DNA of 64,000 bases from Defluviitaleaceae bacterium. Its GTDB lineage: Bacteria > Bacillota > Clostridia > Lachnospirales > WQUN01. Position 1 is the stretch's first letter. Each line of letters opens with the position of its first letter. Shown here in pieces: positions 33,140 through 41,341 of the stretch. The position numbers and the translations under genes were made by a program. The stretch is taken from contig WQZS01000001.1 of NCBI GenBank assembly GCA_009780585.1, positions 270,705-334,704 on the forward strand. The letters are read 5' to 3'. The notes beneath the pieces are model-generated. The model did no database searches and was not told where the DNA came from. It saw only the letters and a program-made list of their open reading frames with translations.

Positions 33140-34654
33140 TTACGGAGATGGGTTCGCCATATAAGAACACCTACCACCCCCGCTACCTCCTTTGCTTTCG
33201 CCTTTTTCTAGGTTTTCAATTTCGTCTAATAATTCATAATCCACTTCCACGGGTCGGTCACTTGCGTTAAATATGATTCTAACTCGTCCGTCATCATATA
33301 GATAAATGGCGGATATGAATACGGCGATTAATGCCCGTCGGTATTCTATGTCTTGTATGTTACCGTTTTTCAATTGGTGGAGAAAAAATTTTACTTCTTT
33401 TTCGTCTATTACTGTATGCTCCATTTGTTCAATCGCGAGAAGTTTTTCAAGGTGGGCTTTTTCTTTTTCTCGCTTTGTAATTTTATCGGATAACAAGTCT
33501 ATGTGTTTGCCATTTTCAAGAGCGTTTAATAAGTTATCAATCGCTTTTGTGATTTCCCTTAGTTTGCGCTTTAAATCAGTTATTACATGGGTTTTGTTTT
33601 CTCGATGTGACATCTCAATTACGGATTTTGTTATAAGTTCAATATTTTCATCGGTTAATTGTTCAAGTGCTTTTGATATAATGAAATTTTCAATGTGTTC
33701 TTTACTTATCTTCTTTTTATCGCACGTTTTTCGGTGGATTGTGTTACGACAACCGTAATAATGGTAGACACGCCCGCTTCGACTTGTTCCACCAGTCCCA
33801 ATCATCATATCTCGACAATGCCCGCAAAATAACGTTGTTGTTAAAATATATTCTTCATTAGCCCTAGCCGTCGCGGGGGCTTTTTTCTTTTTATTGCGCA
33901 TGATTTTTACCTTTTCAAATAATTCATCGGATACGATTCGTGGGATTGCATTGGGTATATGGGTTGCACCGCGAGTATAAGTGCCGACGTAATTTACATT
34001 ATCAAGAATTTTACCTACATAGTTGTAAATATTGCCGAATTTTATATCAAATTTATCTTTTATAGCGATTCCTACTTCTTTTAAACTGTACCCTGCGGCA
34101 TATAATTCATACATTTTTTGAACAATGGGTGCGGTTATCGGGTCGATTTCATATTGTTTATCTTCCGTAAGTTTGTAACCAAGGGGAACAATGCCCGAAA
34201 TATGGCGGCGTTTTTCTATGCTTATAGCCTGCCCCCGCCGTATCTTTTGGCTTAACTCATTACTATAATATTCTGCCATTCCTTCCAGTAGCGTTTCCAT
34301 TAGCTTGCCGCTTGCGTCATCGGAAAGGTTCTCTCTGGCGGACACCACCCGAACGCCGCTCTTCTTTAGCCTCATTTTATATGTAGCGTTATCGTATTGG
34401 TTGCGTGAAAAGCGGTCGAGCTGGTAAACAAGCACGATTTGAAATTGTCCGCGTGTGCTGGCGGTTATCATCTTTTGGAATTGCGGGCGGTTTTCTGCTT
34501 CCGTTCCCGACTTGGCACGGTCAATGTATTCCTTGATTACATTATAACCCTCTCGTTGTGCGAAAGCGTAGCATACTTTTAGCTGTCCTTCGATAGATAG
34601 TTCCGATTGGTTTCGGCTACTGTAACGTGCGTAAATAACGGCATTCATGTTCAT
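33140..34654 (-). CDS. Large serine recombinase (site-specific integrase)
   Basis: A 504-residue large serine recombinase. The catalytic domain starts AVIYARYSS with the nucleophilic Ser in the RYSSRNQS segment and continues with VLVYQLDRFSRN. A recombinase domain (GYKLTEDKQYEID) and a zinc ribbon (LFCGHCRDMM, YYGCRNTIHRKTC) follow, then a coiled coil. It should integrate and excise the AT-rich island it sits in. Its last codons include an 8-bp sequence repeated at the 3' end of the tRNA-Ser gene. No upstream SD is strong. Confidence 0.92.
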   Translation of the reverse strand: MNMNAVIYARYSSRNQSELSIEGQLKVCYAFAQREGYNVIKEYIDRAKSGTEAENRPQFQKMITASTRGQFQIVLVYQLDRFSRNQYDNATYKMRLKKSGVRVVSARENLSDDASGKLMETLLEGMAEYYSNELSQKIRRGQAISIEKRRHISGIVPLGYKLTEDKQYEIDPITAPIVQKMYELYAAGYSLKEVGIAIKDKFDIKFGNIYNYVGKILDNVNYVGTYTRGATHIPNAIPRIVSDELFEKVKIMRNKKKKAPATARANEEYILTTTLFCGHCRDMMIGTGGTSRSGRVYHYYGCRNTIHRKTCDKKKISKEHIENFIISKALEQLTDENIELITKSVIEMSHRENKTHVITDLKRKLREITKAIDNLLNALENGKHIDLLSDKITKREKEKAHLEKLLAIEQMEHTVIDEKEVKFFLHQLKNGNIQDIEYRRALIAVFISAIYLYDDGRVRIIFNASDRPVEVDYELLDEIENLEKGESKGGSGGGRCSYMANPSP

Positions 34655-34834
34655 GTCACCCCAAAAGTCGTGTTTATTTGTGTGTAACGTCTATATTATA
34701 TCAAAATTGGAGTGTTTCTGTCTGCGGGATTTTTTGGATTCTCTAAAGTGCTAAATGTTTTTAGTTATATCGTTTTTTTACCTTAAAGATTTCTTTATCT
34801 TCCTTCGATTATAAGCGAAGGGAGGCATTATGCA

Positions 34835-35041
34835 ATGAAAATGGGGTCAGGGGAGGTGATAATCTTATCTAGTTTAATAGTCCGCGATGTGAAGGACTAT
34901 ATCACCCGCAATAGTGAAGCGTACGCCGCATATGTAGCGGGTGAAGATGAAAAAAGTAACAATTTTCAAAAAACCGTATTTACAGTACAAAAAACCTATA
35001 CTATCAAGGAGGCTGAAAAAAATGCTTGTTTTCAAGTTTAG
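34835..35041 (+). CDS. Small hypothetical protein in the island
   Basis: A 68-residue reading frame, not recognised. It opens MKMGSGEVIILSS and is rich in Lys, Asn and Thr further on. GGGAGG lies about 13 bases before the ATG, a long spacing. It overlaps the next ORF by 20 bp and faces away from the recombinase gene. It might be a recombination directionality factor or regulator of the island, but nothing in the sequence shows that. Confidence 0.45.
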   Translation: MKMGSGEVIILSSLIVRDVKDYITRNSEAYAAYVAGEDEKSNNFQKTVFTVQKTYTIKEAEKNACFQV

Positions 35042-35474
35042 CAATGCGGGCGTTGATTGGAATTTGTCGTCAAGTTCAAACAACGTAGATATCGAGCGTA
35101 AAAACAACCTTAAACTCATCGAGTTATTTCATGAGGTTAGATTCATTTCAAGGTTGTATTGCGATTGGTCGTGTGATAGGTTGTGTGACGGGTCGGAAAA
35201 CGGGTTGTGTGACGGGTCGTGTAACTCTATTTTTGCTTCTAACAAAAATCATGTTATAGGTAGCAAAAAATTATTATTAAATGGTGAAAAGCGGATAAAA
35301 TCATTTTGCCATTTTAAGTTAATGTACGACGACACCCAATGGGAATTAATTGCAGTCATTAACGATGAAAGTTTTGTTTGCAAAAAAAACGGCACACTTG
35401 ATGAATGTTTCGCTACAATACTAACTGTATTATTTATTCTGTATGATAAGTTTAATACAGTTTCAAAAAGCTAA
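35022..35474 (+). CDS. Hypothetical protein with Cys/Asp-rich repeat, island
   Basis: A 150-residue protein not recognised. GGAGG lies 9 bases before the ATG at 35022, which is preferred to an earlier start at 34941. Near residue 45 there is a short cysteine-rich repeat (CDWSCDRLCDGSENGLCDG), encoded by near-repeats of TGTGTGACGGGTCG at the DNA level, followed by alpha/beta sequence (CHFKLMYDDTQWELIAVIND). The repeat suggests metal binding. It is followed by a terminator. Confidence 0.6.
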   Translation: MLVFKFSNAGVDWNLSSSSNNVDIERKNNLKLIELFHEVRFISRLYCDWSCDRLCDGSENGLCDGSCNSIFASNKNHVIGSKKLLLNGEKRIKSFCHFKLMYDDTQWELIAVINDESFVCKKNGTLDECFATILTVLFILYDKFNTVSKS

Positions 35475-35510
35475 GTATTTAAGTTTCATTTGTACTATGT
35501 AAAAATACAG

Positions 35511-35541
35511 CCCACCCTGTTATGGGGTGGGTTAGTTTTTT
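35511..35541 (+). terminator. Terminator of the small island genes
   Basis: CCCACCC and GGGTGGG pair around a 7-base loop, with six Ts shortly after, 37 bp downstream of the preceding stop codon. Confidence 0.8.
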
Positions 35542-35674
35542 GCTTCATTTGTTACACGTTAATAATATTATTTTGGGTTGGGGGCTGATTCCGCCGTTTT
35601 TACCTTATTTTAGTCAATTTGAACATACCATTTTTAAAAATATTTCATGGGGCTAACAACGCAAAAATTGCAGT

Positions 35675-35965
35675 CTATTTTCTACTTCTTAAAGCAACGG
35701 CAAGGTCGATTAAAATTTTCCTTTCATTGTCGGGCAGGTCAGATATATCTAAACTATATTTTGCATTATTTATATCTAACAAACAGTCGGCAGTAACACG
35801 AAATATTTCCACCATTTTAACCACATGGTCAATATGGGGTTTGCTTAACCCCATTTCCCATGCGTTTACCGCACTTCTGCTTATGCCAAGGTGTTTGGCA
35901 AGGGCAGATTGTGACATATCGCGTTCTTTTCGTAGCTTTTCTATATTCATATGGATATTTGCCAT
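35675..35965 (-). CDS. XRE-family HTH regulator of the island
   Basis: A 96-residue phage-repressor-type regulator. The HTH (RKERDMSQSALAKHLGISRSAVNAWEMG) is complete, followed by a dimerisation-like tail (VEIFRVTADCLLDI, LPDNERKILIDLAVALR). The ATG at 35965 has AGAGGTG 6 bases upstream; an earlier in-frame start lacks one. It is probably the repressor of the island, between two divergent sets of genes. Confidence 0.85.
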   Translation of the reverse strand: MANIHMNIEKLRKERDMSQSALAKHLGISRSAVNAWEMGLSKPHIDHVVKMVEIFRVTADCLLDINNAKYSLDISDLPDNERKILIDLAVALRSRK

Positions 35966-36119
35966 TGTTGCACCTCTTAGTAAATTATACATAAAGCGGC
36001 GCGTGGCACTTATCACACATGATTAATTATCTTGACACTATTTTCATTTGCTTGTATTCTTTGTTCTGAAAAGAGGCGTTATTCTTAATATCGCCCATTA
36101 TAGTGTGGAGGTAACGGTT

Positions 36120-36905
36120 ATGTATCAAAGTGAAAAAAAGTTCAAAGCGATGTTCATTGACCCAAACGAAACGTTTATTTGTGCTGTGGGCAACGTAGCT
36201 GCGGAAAGTTTTATCAGTACGGGAAAGCTCAAGGAAGCATACGGGGTACTTACAAACAAGCGTGTGTATTATAGGGGACGCGAATTAACTACTTCCGCTG
36301 CGAAACTTCGATTTGGCGAAGCGTCACATATCGTTGATATTAAAGATGTCACAGGAACAGGGTATGTAACGTTAAAACCGATAGGGTTACTTTTCACAGG
36401 AATAGTGGCATTTATATGTGCTTTAATTATTGGCATTGCTGTATCTTTTGTTGAACCTGCATTTGGGCAACCACAAGATTTTTTAGAAAGAGCTAACGCC
36501 GCTCCATTTATTTTTGTCGGTCTATTAATACTTGGGATTTTTATTATGTTCTATATTATTTCACGCCGTACTTACTTAGAAATTAAATATGCGGGGGGTG
36601 CGATTGGTCTTGATGTTGTTATATCAGCACAACATGAAGTCGTTGCATTTCAACGTAATTTGATACTAATGAAGGATAAATTAAACAATGCCATTGTTAC
36701 ACAGGATTTTAATGGAAAAATAAATGCGGAAAGCACAACCATTCAAACAGAAAAAAATGAAATGCCATTAACAGGAATGGCTGATTCTATTGTTAAACCA
36801 CCCGCAAACAAAAACATAAATGTATGTATTGAATGTGGGCATGATGACATAAATAAATTTAATGGTATATGTAAAAAATGCGGTAAATTAAATAAAAACT
36901 CATAA
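36120..36905 (+). CDS. Membrane protein with PH-like half and C-terminal zinc ribbon
   Basis: A 261-residue protein. A soluble N-terminal region with a bacterial PH-like pattern (VLTNKRVYYRGRELT, HIVDIKDVTGTGYV) precedes two transmembrane helices (about 100-125 and 145-165), a beta segment (YLEIKYAGGAIGLDVV), and a C-terminal Cys4 zinc ribbon (CIECGHDDINKFNGICKKCGK). GGAGG is 8 bases before the ATG at 36120. I do not know the function. The next gene has a related layout. Confidence 0.65.
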   Translation: MYQSEKKFKAMFIDPNETFICAVGNVAAESFISTGKLKEAYGVLTNKRVYYRGRELTTSAAKLRFGEASHIVDIKDVTGTGYVTLKPIGLLFTGIVAFICALIIGIAVSFVEPAFGQPQDFLERANAAPFIFVGLLILGIFIMFYIISRRTYLEIKYAGGAIGLDVVISAQHEVVAFQRNLILMKDKLNNAIVTQDFNGKINAESTTIQTEKNEMPLTGMADSIVKPPANKNINVCIECGHDDINKFNGICKKCGKLNKNS

Positions 36906-36910
36906 CGCTT

Positions 36911-37345
36911 ATGGAATTTCATAATGATAATGTTGAAATCAACGGTATCTATTATACTGTTGTAAACGGTTATACTAAGCGAACGCAGGGCAAGCTACAT
37001 ATTCGTTACGGTAGCTTGCTTTCTGTGTGTTATGTAAAGCGAAGATTGAAAAACGTCTTGTTTGTTTTTATCCTTGTTGGTTCGGTTTTGTCGATTATTA
37101 CATCATATCTAATGTCGAAAATGAAATTGCTTCGCTTTATTAATGAAATAGGCGCATCAAACACTTTACAAACCTTGCTAACCGTGATTGCTGTGTTTTT
37201 TCTCTTTTGTATGTTTGCTCTTTTTTTCTCCAAACAACCCTATATTGAAATTTCATATATTGGTGGGGTTGTGCGTATTCCTTGTTTTCGTATGGGGAAA
37301 TTAGAAGCAATGGAATTAATTGCAATAATACGAAGTAAAATATAA
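36911..37345 (+). CDS. Small membrane protein related to its neighbour
   Basis: A 144-residue protein with a short N-terminal beta region (YTVVNGYTKRTQGKLH), two transmembrane helices (about 50-68 and 88-108), and then PYIEISYIGGVVRI, which parallels TYLEIKYAGGAIGL in the preceding protein. The two genes are 5 bp apart and probably arose by duplication or work as a pair. The function is unknown. A bidirectional terminator follows. Confidence 0.6.
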   Translation: MEFHNDNVEINGIYYTVVNGYTKRTQGKLHIRYGSLLSVCYVKRRLKNVLFVFILVGSVLSIITSYLMSKMKLLRFINEIGASNTLQTLLTVIAVFFLFCMFALFFSKQPYIEISYIGGVVRIPCFRMGKLEAMELIAIIRSKI

Positions 37346-37371
37346 TTTTAGATACATTATGTATATAAACG

Positions 37372-37404
37372 AAAAACCGCATGGGGTTTGTTCCATGCGG
37401 TTTT
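37372..37404. terminator. Bidirectional terminator
   Basis: AAAACCGCATGG and CCATGCGGTTTT are perfect 12-bp arms around an 8-base loop, flanked by A and T runs. It serves the convergent island gene (plus) and the rnpB/tRNA-Ser transcript (minus). Confidence 0.85.
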
Positions 37405-37480
37405 GTTTTGGTTATTTAAGATACACCAATACGGAAAACCCGCCGTTAAAAACGATAGTGTTCTTATAATAACTTAGTTC

Positions 37481-37568
37481 CGGAGATGAGAGGATTTGAA
37501 CCTCCGCGCCGCGTTAACGGCCTACTCCCTTAGCAGGGGAGCCTCTTGAGCCACTTGAGTACATCTCC
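37481..37568 (-). tRNA. tRNA-Ser (anticodon GCT)
   Basis: An 88-nt tRNA on the minus strand. The acceptor stem pairs GGAGATG with CATCTCC, the anticodon arm has CTCCC/GGGAG with loop CTGCTAA (anticodon GCT), a long variable arm follows as expected for tRNA-Ser, and the T loop is TTCAAAT. No CCA is encoded. It begins about 8-15 bp after the 3' end of the RNase P RNA, so the two are likely in one transcript, and it marks the right edge of the mobile island. Confidence 0.95.
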
Positions 37569-37575
37569 AATTATA

Positions 37576-37942
37576 TTATTAGTGAGCAAGCCTGTAAGCC
37601 GAGTTCTGTTTCCGCGGGTTGCGGATGACAGCCATCTATCTAGGGCGTTCGTTGCCGATACGCCTCCTGCGACGCTACCAAAGCATTCGAACGGGCCGTT
37701 CGCGCAGGGGGCTGCGCTGCTTTATTTGGTCTTGCACCGGGTGGGGTTTACATAGCCAACGCCGTCGCCGGCGTTGCGGTGCGCTCTTACCGCACCTTTC
37801 CATCCTTACCAAGTGGGTCTTGGCGGTTTATTTCTGTTGCACTTTCCCTGGAGTCGCCTCCGCCGGGCGTTACCCGGCACCCTTGCCCTGCGGTGCTCGG
37901 ACTTTCCTCACATCTTACGACGCGCGGCTGTCCGGCTTACTC
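37576..37942 (-). ncRNA. rnpB: RNase P RNA, class A
   Basis: The catalytic RNA of ribonuclease P. Conserved blocks in order on the minus strand are GAGGAAAGTCCGAGC, GGGTAACGCCCGG, AGTGCAACAGAAA, GTGCGGTAAGAGCGCACC, TAAACCCCACCCGG and ACAGAACTCGGCTTA. P1 pairs GAGUAAGCC at the 5' end (from about 37942) with GGCUUGCUC at the 3' end (37584-37592). The 5' strand of P1 therefore lies on the last Glu codon and stop codon of the upstream S1-domain gene. Exact ends need mapping. Confidence 0.95.
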
Positions 37943-39211
37943 AATATCTTCTTCGGCGGATGCTTCCGCGGTTGCTTCTTCTACGATCGGTTCTTCTTCA
38001 ATGGTCGGTTCCGCTTCAATGGTTGCGTCTTCTTCAACGGCCGGCTCTTCTTCGGCGGTTATTTCCTCTTCAACAGACGGTTCCGCTTCGGTGGGGTCTT
38101 CGTCGTATTCCTCTTGAACTTCGGCCAACTGCTCGTCCGCTTGCTTTTTCGACAGGCTGATCTTTTGGTTTTGCACATCTACGGCGGTGATCAGCACGTT
38201 TACCTTTTGCCCTACGGTCAGTTCATCGTCGGGCTTGGTGATATGGCGCGCGGCGATTTGGGAAATATGGACGAGGCCGTCGATGCCTTCCTCCAGCTTG
38301 ATGAACGCGCCGAACGGTGTAAGGCGTACGACCGTACCTTCCACGATGGCGTCAACGGGATAGCGGTCTGCGATGCCGTTCCACGGATTGGCGTCCGCGT
38401 CCTTCATCGAAAGGGATATCTTCCCTTTTTCCGGGTCCACGGCGATGACGTTTACCGTAACGGAATCGCCCACCTTCAAGATGTCGGCGGCCCGACGTAC
38501 ACGCTTCCAGGAAAGTTCGGAAACATGGACAAGCCCGTCAACCCCGCCTAAATCAATAAACGCGCCGAAGTCCACCAGGCGGCTGACCGTACCCTGTACC
38601 TTCGTGCCGACCTCAATCGAGCCGAAGACCGCCTCGCGTTTTTCCTTGGCTTCTCGTATCGCCAGCTCCTTACGGCCGGCTACGATACGGCGCTTGCGGC
38701 GGTCGAGCTCCAATATTTGAAAATTGAATTCGCGTCCCTTAAATTGGTTTAAATCCTCCACAAAGCGCTCCGCTATCTGCGACGAAGGCACAAACGCCTT
38801 GCAGCCTTGGATATTGGCGATTAAGCCGCCACGGATAATGTCGGTCACCTTGCCCAGCAGAGGCGTCTTATCTTCCAAAGCCTGTTCCAATACCTTGTAG
38901 TTGACTTGGTTGTCCAGCTTCTTCTTGGATACCAATACGTTACCGTCGCCGTCGTTCACGCGGATGATGAATACGTCGAACTCGTCGCCGGGCTTAACCA
39001 AATCCTTTAGGTTGGCTTGGTTGTCGTCGGTAAACTCGCTGCGGGTGACGATGCCGTCCGATTTATAACCCAAGTCCACGATGACTTCGGTATTGGTCAC
39101 GCGAAGAACCGTCCCTTTCACGATATTGCCATTATGTATCGTGGCAAAGGATTCGGCGAGCAATTCTTCAAACGTTGTTTCCTCGACCTTGGGTGTGTTT
39201 AAAGCGTCCAT
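37937..39211 (-). CDS. S1-domain RNA-binding protein (30S ribosomal protein S1-like)
   Basis: A 424-residue protein with four S1 RNA-binding domains (about 18-85, 103-170, 188-258, 275-345; VDLGYKSDG, GGVDGLVHVSELSW, EGIDGLVHISQIA) and a long Glu-rich, low-complexity tail (about 365-424). In Clostridia the S1 gene often forms a cmk-plsC-ispH-S1 block; here plsC is next but ispH is absent. A good promoter lies just upstream. The stop codon overlaps the 5' end of rnpB. Confidence 0.9.
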   Translation of the reverse strand: MDALNTPKVEETTFEELLAESFATIHNGNIVKGTVLRVTNTEVIVDLGYKSDGIVTRSEFTDDNQANLKDLVKPGDEFDVFIIRVNDGDGNVLVSKKKLDNQVNYKVLEQALEDKTPLLGKVTDIIRGGLIANIQGCKAFVPSSQIAERFVEDLNQFKGREFNFQILELDRRKRRIVAGRKELAIREAKEKREAVFGSIEVGTKVQGTVSRLVDFGAFIDLGGVDGLVHVSELSWKRVRRAADILKVGDSVTVNVIAVDPEKGKISLSMKDADANPWNGIADRYPVDAIVEGTVVRLTPFGAFIKLEEGIDGLVHISQIAARHITKPDDELTVGQKVNVLITAVDVQNQKISLSKKQADEQLAEVQEEYDEDPTEAEPSVEEEITAEEEPAVEEDATIEAEPTIEEEPIVEEATAEASAEEDIE

Positions 39212-39261
39212 AAATCAGTAGCCTCCCGAGCAAGTGCTGCAAATAATTGATTCCATTGTTC

Positions 39262-39290
39262 ATTCTACCACCAGTAAGTGAATTTTGCAA
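39262..39290 (-). promoter_or_regulatory. Promoter for S1-rnpB-tRNA-Ser
   Basis: On the minus strand TTGCAA (39290-39285) and TAGAAT (39267-39262) are 17 bp apart, about 50 bp before the S1-protein start, which has GGGAGG as its ribosome site. Confidence 0.6.
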
Positions 39291-39310
39291 TGTCCTTTTT
39301 GGTTATTTTG

Positions 39311-39895
39311 TCATATGCCCTTCGTTAAAGCGGAAACGGCGGGAATCACGACGCTCATCACTTCGTCCAGCAGCTCGGACTTAACCCTGCGCCCCGCGTA
39401 AGGCTCCATCGAAATCGGTTCGCCGAAAGTAATATAAACACGCGAAAATATCCTGTAAGAACCGCTGATACCCACGGGAACGATCGGCGCGCCCGACTTA
39501 AGCGCGAACATAGCCACGCCCGACTTCGCGTTCTCAAAGTCCTTCATGCGCGTACCCTGGGAAAAAATCAAAACCCCCTTACCGCCGGACAACGCCCCCA
39601 TCGTGTGCCGGTAAGCCTCCAAATCCGTCGCCTTACGGTCCACGGGAAAAACCCCCGCCGCGCGGAAAACCATCGCGAAGAACCGCTTACGGAAAAGCTC
39701 CTTCTTCGCCATCAACGAAAGCCTGCGCGTCGAAAACGCCAGCATCGCAGGCCCGTCAAACAAATGGATATGATTCCCGCACAACAAAAACGCGCCTTCT
39801 TTGGGGATATTCTTATGCCCCTTTATGCGCATACGGAAAATCAAACGGAACAAAAACCACAAAACACCCTTAGCGAACCAATAGAACATGTGCAT
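39311..39895 (-). CDS. plsC: 1-acyl-sn-glycerol-3-phosphate acyltransferase
   Basis: A 194-residue membrane-associated acyltransferase that makes phosphatidic acid. Catalytic motif CGNHIHLFDGP (the family HxxxxD block), then FPVDRKATDLEAY, FSQGTRMKD and GAPIVPVGISGSYR are all family blocks. An N-terminal hydrophobic helix is present. It follows the pyrophosphatase-like gene by 18 bp, and in related genomes plsC lies next to cmk. Confidence 0.92.
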   Translation of the reverse strand: MHMFYWFAKGVLWFLFRLIFRMRIKGHKNIPKEGAFLLCGNHIHLFDGPAMLAFSTRRLSLMAKKELFRKRFFAMVFRAAGVFPVDRKATDLEAYRHTMGALSGGKGVLIFSQGTRMKDFENAKSGVAMFALKSGAPIVPVGISGSYRIFSRVYITFGEPISMEPYAGRRVKSELLDEVMSVVIPAVSALTKGI

Positions 39896-39913
39896 CAGTC
39901 CTCATAAAATATA

Positions 39914-40354
39914 TTATCGTACCCTTCCGTTTTCCATAAAATCCGTAATAACAATTTTTGCCGCATCCGCTCCGAACCAACCCTCCCCCTCGTCAACGAA
40001 GGGGTATAACATATGCAAATCATTTATTTCACATTCGGGCAACTGCGAAAAATCCATTTCCTCCCGTTCGGGCGAAATACCTATCAACTTATGGTCACCG
40101 TCTTTCTTCCTAAAAACACCGACAACCCTAACCGGCAATTCATCACCCGGAAAACACTCACCTCCCGAAAGCAGAAAAACATCAAGATGCTCCCCCGGCG
40201 GCGTACCCGACCCCCTTAACCAACCATAAGGGTGCGTAAAACCCCTATACAAAAACATACAATCATGTTCCGCTTCATTAAACGTATTCGTATTAGGGTC
40301 ATATATCATCCGTTTTTTATAATCCTTAGTTTGCTCTACAACAATATAGTCCAT
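39914..40354 (-). CDS. Inorganic pyrophosphatase-like protein, altered active site
   Basis: A 146-residue protein resembling family I soluble pyrophosphatases (EHLDVFLLSGG, FPGDELPVRVVGVFRKKDGDHKLIGI). In active enzymes the metal site reads DGDPxDV; here the stretch is PGEHLDV, so the first two aspartates are Pro and Glu, while the last Asp and the downstream Asp/Lys are kept. It may have a different substrate or be inactive. It lies between a long palindromic repeat and plsC. Confidence 0.65.
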   Translation of the reverse strand: MDYIVVEQTKDYKKRMIYDPNTNTFNEAEHDCMFLYRGFTHPYGWLRGSGTPPGEHLDVFLLSGGECFPGDELPVRVVGVFRKKDGDHKLIGISPEREEMDFSQLPECEINDLHMLYPFVDEGEGWFGADAAKIVITDFMENGRVR

Positions 40355-40437
40355 TCTTTTTCCCTTCTCTTTTTTTTATGTTCCTTGCTCATTAAAGCAC
40401 CCCTACGCTGCTGAAGCGAAACCCTTCCGCAGCCCAG

Positions 40438-40640
40438 CCGCGGATTGGCGGCGCAAGCGGCGGCGGATATGTGCAAGCGCGACTCGCGAAGCCGCACGAT
40501 TAGCGGCGAACGCGAAGGTTAGTGATGCCGTTTGGCTCGCGTGCGAGACAAACGGCATCACTTCCTGAGCGGAGCCGATCATCGTGCGGCGAGTGCAAGC
40601 GCGGCACATATCCGCCGCCGCTTGCGCCGCCAATCCGCGG
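40438..40640. repeat. Long palindromic element, copy C
   Basis: The outer arms (40438-40473 and 40605-40640) are a perfect 36-bp inverted repeat, each opening CCGCGGATTGGCGGCGCAAG when read inward on its own strand. Inside are CACGAT/ATCGTG, then the core CGGCGAACG (40504-40512), an inner hairpin GTGATGCCGTTT / AAACGGCATCAC (40522-40533, 40550-40561), and CGGAGCCG (40570-40577). It starts 7 bp after the cmk stop. The 290-bp gap holds no gene. The core is shared with three other copies. Confidence 0.85.
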
Positions 40641-40646
40641 CGGACG

Positions 40647-41330
40647 TCACACATAAAGCCTTCCCTTCACATACCGCGTAATCTCAGCAACCATCTCATC
40701 CAAATCCATATGCGATGTATCAATATAAATCGCATCATCCGTCCGCACAAGCGGCGCGTGTACACGATTCTTATCACGTTCATCCCGTATAAGCGTCTCT
40801 TCCCACACGCGGGCGTATTCGGCGGGCTGCCCCTTAGCCTGGAGCTCCCGCAAACGGCGTTCGGCGCGGATACGCGGGTCCGCGTCAAGGTATATCTTCA
40901 CCTGCGCCCACGGCAATACCTGGGAAGCGATATCACGCCCATCCATTATCACATGACCGTTTTCAGCCAAGCGGCGTTGCTGCTGCGTCAATTTTGCGCG
41001 GACGGGTTCGTAAGCGGCGATCATGGAAGTGTAATCGGCGATCGCCTGGCTGCGGATATCGGCGGATACGTCCTCGCCGTTAAGTAAAATACCGTTCGCG
41101 GGGGTAAAGGCGATTTCGATATCGGACAGGGAAGCGGCGACCGCCTCGGCGTCTTTTTTGTCCGTACCCCTGCGCATATTATATAAAGCCACGGCGCGGT
41201 ACATCGCGCCCGTGTCGATGTAAAGCATCCCAAGATCGCCCGCCAACCGCTTGGCGGCGGAGCTTTTGCCCACGCCGACGGGGCCGTCAATGGCCACGGC
41301 GAAGCCTGTGTTATCGGTCATGTACGTCAA
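40647..41330 (-). CDS. cmk: Cytidylate kinase
   Basis: A 227-residue nucleotide kinase that phosphorylates CMP and dCMP. The P-loop is GPVGVGKSSAAK near residue 17, followed by YIDTGAMYRAVALY, MDGRDIASQVLPWAQVKIYLDA and RAERRLREL, all diagnostic. Its 3' end nearly touches a long palindromic repeat. It starts 12 bp after the stop of the flavoprotein gene. Confidence 0.95.
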   Translation of the reverse strand: MTYMTDNTGFAVAIDGPVGVGKSSAAKRLAGDLGMLYIDTGAMYRAVALYNMRRGTDKKDAEAVAASLSDIEIAFTPANGILLNGEDVSADIRSQAIADYTSMIAAYEPVRAKLTQQQRRLAENGHVIMDGRDIASQVLPWAQVKIYLDADPRIRAERRLRELQAKGQPAEYARVWEETLIRDERDKNRVHAPLVRTDDAIYIDTSHMDLDEMVAEITRYVKGRLYV

Positions 41331-41341
41331 TCCCTTTGTTA

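Larger units (their letters stand above)
33143..37488. mobile_element. Small integrative island carrying a serine recombinase
   Basis: The block is visibly AT-richer than its surroundings and holds a serine recombinase, an XRE-type regulator and four or five small genes with few homologues. CGGAGATG occurs in direct orientation at 33143-33150 and 37481-37488; the second is the 3' end of the tRNA-Ser gene. These could be attachment-site remnants, but an 8-bp match is weak evidence. Confidence 0.5.

Noticed and set aside
37619..38551. 310-codon plus-strand frame across rnpB and the S1-domain gene
   Set aside because: It is antisense to a well-conserved structured RNA and to the S1 domains, and has no family match.
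40438..40640. Integron attC site
   Set aside because: The characteristic GTTRRRY/RYYYAAC core sites are absent and no integron integrase is nearby; the arms are also much longer and more perfect.
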